Source of the DNA: Pipra filicauda
Lineage: Eukaryota > Chordata > Aves > Passeriformes > Pipridae
DNA length: 64,000 nt
NCBI RefSeq assembly: GCF_003945595.2
Contig: NW_024104358.1
Coordinates: 868,001-932,000 of the forward strand
Reading direction: 5' to 3'
Positions 50,823 through 64,000 of this stretch are shown here, piece after piece. How positions within the stretch are numbered: the stretch's first letter is position 1; each line of letters opens with the position of its first letter. The position numbers were made by a program, and so were the translations under genes. The notes beneath the pieces were generated by a model. That model made no database searches, was not told the DNA's origin, and was given only the letters and a program-made list of their open reading frames with translations.

Positions 50823-53691
50823 AACTAATTTTATTCTATGTCCAATTTCTGGAAAAATCTTATTAGAAATGAGAAATGCGTTACATTGTAAATGGCACCA
50901 TCTTACAATATGTAGACTTGATTTATTTAAACTCTGTGTGAAAGACTGTACCTATTCCTGGAATCCTTTTCACCAGCCCGTTCTTTTCAGCTGGGTAAAA
51001 ACAAGTGATTTCCACTGGCACTGATCACAAACAGCTGTTGTTAAATAACAGACTTTGACTGCTAAAAACTTTCCTATTTAGTCTCTCATGACTGGCTGTA
51101 GCATAAGCAGCAATATTTTACTTGTTTTTCTTAAACTTTGAGAAAAATTGTTTTTTCTCTTTCCAATTTACACACGAGTGGGGAAATACATACATATATA
51201 TGTGTGTGTTTATATATATGTAATATATATTCACTAAACATGTAAGACAGCTTTGGGTATGCATTAGGTCAGAAGGACTAAACTTCCCAGACCAAATTTT
51301 CCAGTAGACTGACTTCTGAGAAATTTGAAAAGCAGGAATGAAAAAAAAAAATCAACATTAATAAAATAAGAAAACCAGACACCTGCAATCATGTTCTTGT
51401 AATCATACAAAACAGTTAATACAACATTCCCAGTAGACTGAATTGCAATATTATTTATAGAAACACATAAAAATGCAAGCACATCATAATGTTATACAGC
51501 TAAATTCCTGCCAGAAGTTCATCAATACAAATTTCATAGTTGCTACATGTTCCCTTATTCACATTGCAAACTAATATACTACACATACTGAAGGATGATT
51601 CTGTGCTAAACCTATCCAGAGTGCATTACAATGTATTGTCCAGTGTATTGGAACTTATTTTACCTGTCAGCTGAATCACTCAGTTATTCAATATGAATAT
51701 GTATTAGCATCACAGCAATAGCTAAAAGGTAACTAACAGTACCATAGTAATTCAATGGTCTGCCAGGGACCATTGATTGCACTGTAAAGTATATTCTTCA
51801 GGTTAGAAACCAGCCACATGAAATTCAAATAACTGATGCCATAGATGGAATTTGATATTTATCGCCACTGATGCATGTATTTAGACATTTTATCTGCGCT
51901 CAGATACACACTCCACATACAATATCGTGTTTCAGCTAAAACAAATGAAAACCATACAGAACCCCTAAGTGCATACTTGTAACCTGAAAAAAAATTATTT
52001 TCAGAAGTCTTAACAGTGCCTAAAGTCTGAAAAGCCTCTCAGGAACAACCACAGCTTCTGACTCCAGAGCCTGCATCCTCTGTTAAGTGTTAAAACTGTC
52101 CTCAACTGGAAGCGGGACAAATACAACGAAGACTGCTCTTTTGTAGGCTAATAGATGGTGACAAAGTTGTTTTACATTCTTGGAAAGTGGTGTTAAGTAC
52201 AAATGTAATGGTTCCTACAGTCGTACAGGAAAAAAGGACATACAAATAAACCCATATTGAGAAGCAGGTTAAGATTTCTTTACCTATAATCAGACAATTT
52301 TCCATGCTGAGTCCTGGAACACAGTTTTCATGCTATGATAAGGGATAAACTACTACTACTGGGTAATTTCTGACAGTGTTTCCATGATACACTCTGTGTT
52401 CAACTCACAAGGTCTCTCAGACATTTTGGAGCATAACAGGAGCACAGAGTAAAGGAAATCAGCTGGGAATTAAACTTGCTGGAGCTTTTCCAAAATATCA
52501 AGTTTTTTTTTCAGTGCCTTGGATAGATGCCATATATGCAACCTATGCACGAAACATTTGCATAGTAATTTGTGCTCTAAGAAGAAAGGCCCTTCCTGAC
52601 TAGCTGGAAGCTCCAGGGTTAGGGAAAAGAAAATGGTGAGGTCAACACAATGAAAACAAAAGAATGTGTCTCTGGTAAGAGGAAAGTCAAGATTTCAAAT
52701 GCTGCAGGCCTCGGAATACAACAGAGACATGAAACTAAGATTCCTCAAGTGTAACACACTTCTTCCCAGCTGCCTGGAAAGGCAAACACACTACCTACCT
52801 GGAGCACTCACAGGGGCAACATCTGCTGTTTTTTATAGACAAGAAAGAACATTTTTGATGGAAGGAACTCATGTTCTTCAGGTGGCAAAACCTTGGGTCT
52901 GGAATGTACGCAAGGAAGAAAATAGTACATCCTGGAAGTGTAACAGGATGACTCTCTATCGCAAACCTCAGTTGCACTGACTTCTTTACAGGAATGACAA
53001 AGAAATAGGCTGATCTCAAACAACACTTCTTCAAGGGACATGGAGGACAGTAAGCAACAACAGTTCAGATGCCACAGGATCCATAAAGCCTACACAGCAC
53101 AAGGACAGCAACCTGCAATTGTCTTCTCTTAGCTCCAGTTGACCTTTCAGTTTTGCACTTTGCAAGGTCCTATGTTCTCAAAATTTCTGACCACTCAAGT
53201 CCCTTTTCAAGCAGGTGTGTAACTCCAAATCATTCATGCTGTGTACTGGAGCCACCACAGCAGGGAAGGTCTTGATATGTGGGAATTCAGAAGATGGGAG
53301 TGAGTCTAGTACATTAAAGCTTTGATTATAGAAAATGACAACAAATCTCACATGCAGTGATGCAAGCTAGAATGGTAGTGCTCAGGTTCCTCCCAACTTT
53401 ACATTCAGAAGGAAAAAGTGGATAAGGTGAACAGGAAGTAACATTACATTTCTGACAGACTGGGAGAGTTCAGTGCCAAATAGCTTAAATTTTCATGAAG
53501 CCTGCCTTTAGTATTAACAGACTGACAATGCTGTCAAAATCCTTGTAAAACACTTTGGCTAGGGAGGGTTTCATGGTTCTGACTTACTCACCACACGCAT
53601 CCTGAAGACAATGTTTCTGTTAAAAAGTTCCTCTAAAACCGAGGATGATTCATCACTAGAATAAATGGCTCTTACTTGTTCTTTGCTCAGA
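50823..53691. other. Unique non-coding DNA
   Basis: No exon or transposon is recognised. An AT/GT-rich simple tract of alternating TA and TG units lies at 51187-51231. Confidence 0.5.
51187..51231. repeat. Mixed (TA)n/(TG)n simple repeat
   Basis: The tract alternates tacatacatatatatg, tgtgtgtgttt and tatatatatgtaatatatat, an imperfect purine-pyrimidine alternation of about 45 bp. Confidence 0.85.
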
Positions 53692-54170
53692 GTCATAGAA
53701 TCATAGAATGGTTTGGGCTGGAAGGAACCTTAAAGATCATCTAGATCCAACACTCCTGACCTAGGCAAGAACATCTTCCACTAGACCAGGTTGCTCAAAG
53801 CCCCATCCAACCTGGCCTTGAACACTTCCAGGGATGGGGCAGCCACAGCTCTCTGGACAACCTGTACCAGTGCCTCACCACCCTCACAGTAAAGAATTTC
53901 TTCCTTGTGTCCTACCTAAACCCACCCTCTTTCCTTTTGAAGCCATTAGCCCTTGCCTTATCACCATGTGTCCCTAAAAAGTCCCTCTCCAGCTCCTTGT
54001 AGGTCCCCTTTGGGTACTAGAAGGTTGCTATAAGGTCTTCCCAGAGCCTTCTCTTCTCCAGGCTGAACAAGCCCAACTCTCTCAGCCTGTCTTCACAGAA
54101 GATGTGCTCCACCCCTCTGATCATCTTCATGGCCCTCATCTGTACTCACTCCAACAGGTTCATATCTGAC
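53692..54170 (-). mobile_element. CR1 LINE 3' portion, minus strand
   Basis: A well-preserved CR1 copy in minus orientation. The plus strand starts with two tail repeats (tcatagaatcatagaatgg) and continues through ctagaccaggttgctcaaag near 53782, ccaacctggccttgaacact near 53807, cacagtaaagaatttcttcc near 53885, cttctcttctccaggctgaa near 54047 and gcccaactctctcagcctgt near 54071. It reaches the ORF2 end near 54150. Low decay suggests it is among the younger insertions here. Confidence 0.93.
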
Positions 54171-54320
54171 TTCCTCTTTGTTGGGATGCATTGCTCTTGA
54201 GCTTAGAGGAAGATGAGATGCAACTTTGATGGTCCCTGAGTTCCCTTCCTGGAAGAATACACTGCTAGGGTTACCTTGATAGGTTTTGAATGAAATGTAT
54301 GGTATGTTGGAAATAAGAAG

Positions 54321-54358
54321 AAAGGGAGGGAGGAAGGCAGGAAGGCAGGAAGGAAGGA
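54321..54358. repeat. GGAA/GGCA purine-rich simple repeat
   Basis: About 38 bp of imperfect four-base units (GGGA, GGAA, GGCA). Apart from a few C it is all purine. Confidence 0.9.
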
Positions 54359-55309
54359 TCTTATTGTGACTACTATTGGGCACATATGTATTTCAGCAGC
54401 TCAGCATCAGTGCAGAATGAGCAGAAAACTTACTGAGGAAATAATTTCAACAGGTATCAACTGCTGAGATGATTTTCAATGGAGTACAAAGCTTTGTTCA
54501 AACACGTTTTGCTAGCAGGAGAAATAATGGCCTGGCAATATATTCATGTAGCACTTTGTCCTACATAAAACTCACAGAGGAGCTTAGGGGCCCAACATCC
54601 TCTTAAATGGAGACATCATATAGTCCAAATCCAAAAATGCTTCTTCAGCTCAGCCCTTTGAGCAGATTGCTGTCTGTGGATACTTTGCTCAGAATCACAT
54701 AGCACTGTTCTATCACTTTGAGGACAGTCTCTTCTATGTTAGCCCAAAGCAGGACTTGCATTGAGAAATCTCAAAATAACTTCTTCCTTCCCTGTGTAGT
54801 TATGTAAGGCTTTTTTTAAAAAAAAAGATCTTTCAACTCAGGCTTACAGTGATAACAGTATAATAATGGTGTTTCCAACAGTGTGCAGCTCTCCCCAAGA
54901 AACACTGGAAGATATTTTGTCAAATTAGTTCCTCAACATCACTAAGTCTGAGAAAAAAAGCATAGATCAGTAGTTAGGCCTGTGCCCTTCTATCCTAGTG
55001 GAGGCTGGATAGTGTTTCTGCCAATGATAGCCTCAATCAAGCAGTTCTTGCTCCAAAGAAAAGTCTTCCTAAAACTGAAGACAAGACTTCAAACACACAA
55101 TCACGTAGTATCCTGGCTTTAAGATCCCCAGAACAGACTGGATGGTGTCTTGAATGAAGAAGAATGAAACAGTTTTAAGTCATTTTCTGCAATAGGAATA
55201 GAAAAGAATGGTACTGTGGTTTTAAAATGAGTTTAACTTTCTCTGCAGACAACAGAATACAAAACCACTTAAAATATCTGGTAAGTATTATATAATGCTT
55301 TTTAGAAAC

Positions 55310-55420
55310 TTTCCCTGCTTGCTCCAGTTTCAACTGGGGTATGAACTAAAGTCAGTGGAAGTCTTTTTGCTGACATCAATGGGCTCTGAATTAGGACCTC
55401 ATTGCTTGCAACCCAGCTTG
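55310..55420. repeat. Possible old palindromic-repeat remnant
   Basis: The sequence aaagtcagtggaagtctt near 55348, followed by gacatcaatgggctctgaat near 55373, follows the order of the 'cattgacttcaatgggctttggatcagg' type of old amniote repeat. It is short and diverged. Confidence 0.4.
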
Positions 55421-57865
55421 TGTGCTATATTAATTCAGAAATGGGTTTTAACAGCTTCTTTCACCTCACAATCTCTTGAGCTGTGCACTGAGAGACAGAG
55501 GGCTTTTTTTCCCCCTCTTTTTGGAGGACTTTTTAGAGGACAGTAAAGCACAATGCAGCAATAGCTACAGTGTGACCTGCACTTTGCAAATGGAATTTCC
55601 AGAAGGCAGAAACTGCTTTTCAGAGAAAAAATGTTCTCCAAGTGTTCCCCAAAACAAAAACCCACTTATAGAAACCTATTCCAGTAACAACCTGGATTAG
55701 GAAAATATAAATCATAATAAGAATATGAGTGGACACAGTCTGAAGAAACCGGGAAAAGGGACAGAACCAGTTTTGGAGAACAACTGACATACAAACAGCT
55801 TTACAGACTGCACTGCAGTTGAGAAATAACATCCTAACCTTAGTACTTTTAAGCAAGCATTTTCAACAGACACATGCTCCAACTTGGTGTAAATGAAGCA
55901 ACAAGGGGCAGGAATACTGCTGTCATCCTGTCACTTCACTGTCCCCCCAGTATAGAATCATACAATTAACACAGCTTTGCTGCAGAGAGGAATGTTCTTA
56001 TAAACTGTTGTTCTGCCCCATAACTTCAGCTCTATTTAAGATGAAAATAAACACAATTTTGGTTCTTCTAGTTTTTTAAAAGAAAGAGATTTAAAACACT
56101 CTGCTTACTCTATCTTTATACACCTGAAACGTGCCTGCTCTCATACCACGCTTGGTGGACCAATAGTACATGAAGATTGCTGGCTTCTGACTTTCAGACA
56201 AGAGGTTTTACAGTCCATGAGGTCCATTCACAGATTTGTTTATTAAAATTGTATTTCTGTTGTTTTGTACTGTTTTCCTCCCCTCAAGGACAGGTTGCTC
56301 ATGCTCCCTCACAGCTATTCCCAGCTGAGCTCTGAAACACAGGGCAACAACAAGCTCTTGTGGTTGGTGGTCACACCAGCAGCCACCTAGCCCTAAAAGC
56401 TATAACTCTGAATGCAGTGTGTTTTGCCTCTCTTAACTGACCCACTCTGTTACCAGCTGTGGGTACTTGCTCATATGGTTAAGCTATAACAAACTACAAA
56501 GAGAAGAATAAATTCTTTTGACAGAAATTCTCAGTTCAAGCAATTTCACCAAGGATATATTGGAGTGACACTGAAGTACAGCACAATGGCTAGCACCACA
56601 GTGGGGGAAGACAGCTAGAGCTGCAGACCACCAGCTTTTTGTTAAGCTTGTACTGCCTTTCATAAAGCATATGATGGCTTGCCTTTATGGGATCAAACTT
56701 AATAACAATATTCCTTCTACATGGAAGAGAGACACTACATTAAACACACATCCATGCATCTATCCCTAGCCCATCCTTCATAGTCCAGCATCCTTTTACC
56801 AAAGTCCAAACTTGTATCCTCAACTGCATGAGCAAGGAATAGATCTTACATGATGCTGCCACAAAGTCCTTGAAATGGCAGTCACCACTGTCTGACTTGA
56901 TCATAAGTCATACACCAGTTGATGTGTCCATAGGAGAACCAGAGAGGAACGATAAAGGAGAAGCCAGGAAACATGTAGTTCTCAATGCCAAATACAGGTT
57001 TATCTGGACTGCAGCAATCAACTGATCCAAATTTATAGCTAATGGGTCTTCATTGTCCCATATCAGTCAAATCCCAACTTTCATAAGCAGGCTGATAACA
57101 ATGCCGGTGGGTGACCAGAACTTCACAGTCCATCAAACCCTCCAGATGCAGAGGAAGAGAGAATTTGGCCAGCTCTGAAGAGGAGGAATAATGGACAAAA
57201 GGAAAAAGAATAGTTCTAAACATCTGGGGAGGACATTTACGCTTCAGCAGGTGTACTGCCTTTGAAATGACATAAGATGAGGTAAGCTCATATTTACAGC
57301 TCGTGGCAAGATGAAGGAGCCCTAGAACTCCTCATCACAATCCACAAGACACCAAGCCTGAAGAAACAATTCAGTTGAGACATCAGCTCTTTCAGATAAA
57401 ATGCAGCTTACTCAACTAATCAGAGAGTTTTTTCCCCAAACACAGTGAGCAAGGCTTAATTAAGAACATAATGTCATGTGTGAAGGACATTTTGTTAAAA
57501 ATACACTGCATGTTCTCTATTTTTTTCATATGATGTGACATATAATGGGCACTGAACCAAAACACCACAGAAGTATGTGGTTTATGCTATCTCACTGGAG
57601 TACCAAATAACATTTAACATTGAGAAAGTATTGCAGACATATAGTAGAGGATCTCTAAATGTTCCTTTACAGTATTGCTACAATAATTGCTTTTCTTCCA
57701 TGTTACCACAGCCATTTAGAAGCCTTTATAGAGAGCTAGTCATCATAAAACATCTTAACCTCATTTGGAAAATATGTACAACCATTTTGTTACTTCTCCT
57801 TCCCTGTCTTCTAATCAAGACTTCATATTGAGCCCAGTTTTCCATTTTCTTAGCAGCATACATTA

Positions 57866-57920
57866 CAAGCAACTCTATTCAAGTCAATAAAATTACTCCT
57901 TCCTGAAGAAGGAATCAGTC
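57866..57920. repeat. Possible old palindromic-repeat remnant
   Basis: The segment with tctattcaagtcaataaaat and then tactccttcctg resembles the same old repeat motif as at 45893-46090. It is very short. Confidence 0.3.
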
Positions 57921-58311
57921 CTCTGCAAAAAAACAGAGTCTAACAGGTAATTTTCTGCTGCAACTCTTACCATAAAACAGGTTACAGAAATTACTTTTTA
58001 TCTAACACTGAAAGTAAACAATTGATGCAAAATGTGCAATGTTTTTAAAGACAGTACGTTCACTACCCGTGCCCTTTATATGTAATTACTTTCATCTGAG
58101 TAAGCAGACAGTTAAGTAAGACTACCATCAAGCCTATTGATCATGCAAAACAGGCAGCTGAACATCTCTATTTGTTTGTGCGTTATTTTACCTTTTGTTC
58201 CCCCCTCGGAAAGCATGTGGAATCCATGAGACATTTTCACGCACCATTGCTTGCAGGAGAACGTCAAGTCACCTTTTATGCCCTCAGGCAAATGTCTCCT
58301 ACCTGATCTCA

Positions 58312-61187
<2,876 letters not shown>

Positions 61188-61326
61188 ATTTGTAGAATCT
61201 CTGTCTTTGGAAGCACTCAAAGCCTGTCTGACAAGGTCCTGAGCTGTACCTGCCCCTGCTTTGAGTAGGGGTTTGGATTAGATGATTGCTAGACATGCCA
61301 TCCAACATCATCTGTCCTGTGAAATA
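61188..61326 (+). mobile_element. Old CR1 LINE 3' tail fragment
   Basis: About 140 bp match the final part of an old CR1 3' UTR: agaatctctgtctttggaag, then ctttgagtaggggtttggat near 61259, and agatgattgctagacatgcc near 61279, ending tgtcctgtgaaat. It is diverged, and 5' truncation has removed almost the whole element. Confidence 0.75.
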
Positions 61327-64000
61327 ACCTGCATGAAGGATCTCAATCTAAAGATCTATTTTCTTTGAAAAAGCTAAGATTAACAAAGGAAATTAATAAA
61401 AATACACAAAAGATGGTCATTTTGTCAAGCATCGTGGTTAAAACAGAGAGACAACTATACAGTAAAAATTCAGAATAGATTTTTAATTTTCAGAGAGTGC
61501 TGGATAGAATATATTGTCAAGAGCAGAACCTGTGACAAAAGTAACATTTTCTAAAATTGTACACTGGTCTTTGCTCAGACACAAGTAGAAGGAACTTGAC
61601 TACCATCGCAGGAAAATTTCCCAACACTACAAAACTGGCACTACCTCTTAGATGTAGCAGCTACCTGCCCAATAGAGAACAGGACACTTTTTTCAAAAGC
61701 ACCTTGGCCAATAGAACCATAAAGATTGCAGTGACAAACATCTAGGCCTTGGCTCTAGCTAGTTGCAAGGCTGGCAATCAAATGTTTTACACAAAACCCC
61801 ACAATTCCCTCAGTGTCTGTACACATTTTTAGCACATAAACCCCAGCCCTCTCATACTCAGGGCAGATCAGCTGTGGAATGTTTGGAGACACCCTGAGGG
61901 CAGATACAAAATATCAAACACTTTCCAGCTTAATAATGGATTGATGGCCTAATTTTTTCTAATATGACTTAGCTGCTGCAGATCTCATTTGATCAAGCTG
62001 GGACTAGATGAAAATTTGAATGGAGGGAGAAACATTGCATGCCACAGAAGATTAGCATGAATATAAGCATTGGTCCAATGAGGCTGGCACTGGCCCTAGA
62101 GCAAAGAACATGGCACAGTCTGCTGTACCTAATCAGAAATGCTCGTACCTCCCTGCACTGGTATAGCCTATTGCTCTTCACCCAGCTGCCAGTTCACAGA
62201 CACACAGAGGGACACCTCGCAAGAAGCCTTGAAAGAATACTTGTGATGCAGGAGAATGGACAGGTAAGAAAGGACTTATTAAGCATGTAGAAAGAACCAA
62301 AGGAGTACAGGCAAATGAGAGCAGATAGCTAGTAAGAGCCTGATCTCACACAAAATACTGAAAAAAACTATGAGTAATTTAAAGCTGATGAAAATAATAA
62401 ACCACTAGTGGGAACAAATGATGTGTGTGAAGTATGGCCAGTAAAGGTGATCTTGTCTCCTGAGTACAATATGATAGGTACACCTAATTAACAAGACAAG
62501 ATGTTCAGTTTACTTACCATGGGGCACAGAACCTAGGAAATGAAATTTCCTGGAGATTCCAAGGACACTAAAAAAGGCCCCAGTGCCAGACCAACAGCCT
62601 ATGTTCAGAGTGTCAGTAGTGTCAGTAGGAGATGCATTCTGGGAGAGCTATTGGGAGGGCTACTTTCTGAAGTTATTCCCTTTGTACCACAACAACATCC
62701 AGAACTATTATACTAGGGTTAGTAGAGAGCACATAATTTTAACACCTACTTATTGTCCTGATGTCCCTAAATTTCTTTTTTTGATCTTCCTGATACTGTC
62801 TGCTTCTGTAGCTTCCTGGGGTACAAATTCAAGAAGCTCACTCTCCATTTTTGTCTGTCTTATATTGATTTCCTACTAAATGCTCCCAGTGTTTGCAGGT
62901 CTTGCATTGCAGGATTTGGTTAACAGGTCAACATTCAGCTGTTGATTCTATGGTCTGTAAACTTCATATGCCTTTTGGTCATATTTCTGATGGATTCAGC
63001 TGACAGACCTAGAAAACCTGAAAAGCAGGAACATAAGATTCCCTAAACCTCTAAATTATGCAAGATGAAAACTTTTTCATCTTTTATACTTTAATGTCAC
63101 AAATGCCATTTTATTCTTAGTTAATGGATTAACAGTGTGCTTCTCTGATTTTTCAAACATGTTGCTTTTTTGTTTACTTGAAATAGTCTGGTCACAGCTT
63201 TCCTCTTGCTTATATAGGCTGAATGTTGGCTTCTTTTGACTTCAGTGCTTAAAAACAAGCCTTGCTGGACATATCAAGCAAGAAATTTCCATGACAGAGA
63301 CACAGACATTACTATCACTGTTCAGGTGCTGGTGAGACACAAGGATAAAACTCTCATCACATAATCAGGAAAGAATGCAAACAAGAATGGGCAAGAGAGA
63401 GGCTATGACTTCATAGTAAGGAATGGTAAAATTATGAGAGGAGGTGAGAAAAACAATAGTCACCTACAGAACATTAATGGCCTCACGATGGCAGTGGAGG
63501 GAGATGAACACTGGGAAAAGAGAAGAACTAATAAACTTGGGAACTGACTTGAAGAGTGAACAAATGGATATAAATATAATTGAGGATCCTGGGTTCAGCA
63601 ACATCTTGTAACAGCAGCAGCATAAACCAGAAATCAATCAAATTTTCAGAGCAAACTTGATATGACTTCATGATGCTTTTCTTGATAACCAATCGGATCT
63701 TCTACAGTTCTATATTTTCTGCTCTCTACATGAGAATTTAAGAGCACGTCTCTCCTTCTCATGCCTGTCTCATCCCTAGTCAACTAGACAAATCAGCCGC
63801 TTTGTCATCAATGTCTTGTGGCAAATCCACAGCTTTTCCTGCAAAAGCAGTTAGATCTGGTTTGTCTTACTAATGATTTTAGTCGTAAGACTAATGCAGA
63901 CTCTGAATAAACTGCAGCTTGCATTACCACCCTCTTTGCCCCACTTCAGCTATCCAGTATGTCACTAATCAGGGAAGATTTACTTGCTTTAAAAGTAAAA
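61327..64000. other. Unique intronic DNA
   Basis: No exon or transposon is recognised up to the right edge of the window. Confidence 0.5.

Noticed and set aside
55940..55975. tatagaatcatacaatt, resembling a CR1 tail
   Set aside because: No CR1 body follows, so the match is too short to support.

Overview
The window looks like vertebrate, specifically avian, nuclear DNA, most likely from a passerine bird. It is AT-rich and CpG-poor, almost free of long open reading frames, and carries many CR1 (chicken repeat 1) LINE fragments of several ages. It also holds a SINE with a tRNA-Ile-like head and a CR1-like tail, the design I recall for the passerine SINE family first described from zebra finch. 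There is no operon, phage, plasmid, CRISPR array or other prokaryotic feature.

One protein-coding exon is well supported. It lies on the minus strand at 58344-58484 and encodes the second half of a sterile alpha motif (SAM) domain that I recognise as SAMD12. It is 141 bp, flanked by a good acceptor and donor, with phase-1 introns on both sides. The rest of the window therefore reads as SAMD12 intron: 58485-64000 is the upstream intron, and 1-58343 is the long downstream intron, possibly running past the gene's 3' end. I could not find the preceding or terminal SAMD12 exons.

Layout: 1-1994 unique sequence; 1995-3072 a CR1 with a decayed reverse transcriptase; about 3085-3832 an older CR1; 3.8-5.5 kb unique with a T/GT microsatellite; 5517-5962 a CR1 3' end; 5963-20540 mostly unique, with a cysteine-rich open frame at 7805-8316, an RFX-type X-box at 11402-11416 and a diverged local duplication at 17.5/18.5 kb; 20541-20696 the SINE; 20757-21662 a CR1; 21.7-35.2 kb unique; 35178-37400 a long, very old CR1; 37556-38790 a younger CR1 in the same orientation; 38.8-50.6 kb mostly unique with a remnant of an old palindromic repeat; 50580-50822 and 53692-54170 CR1 ends; 54.2-58.3 kb unique with a purine tract; then the exon, and 58.5-64 kb of intron with one old CR1 tail at 61188-61326.

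I found no convincing new multi-gene system. The items most worth checking are the SAMD12 exon and its intron, the tRNA-Ile-headed SINE, the 2.2 kb ancient CR1, the cysteine-rich frame at 7.8-8.3 kb, the X-box, and a CpG-retaining block near 19.2-19.5 kb. Family names come from recognition and memory, not from a database search.
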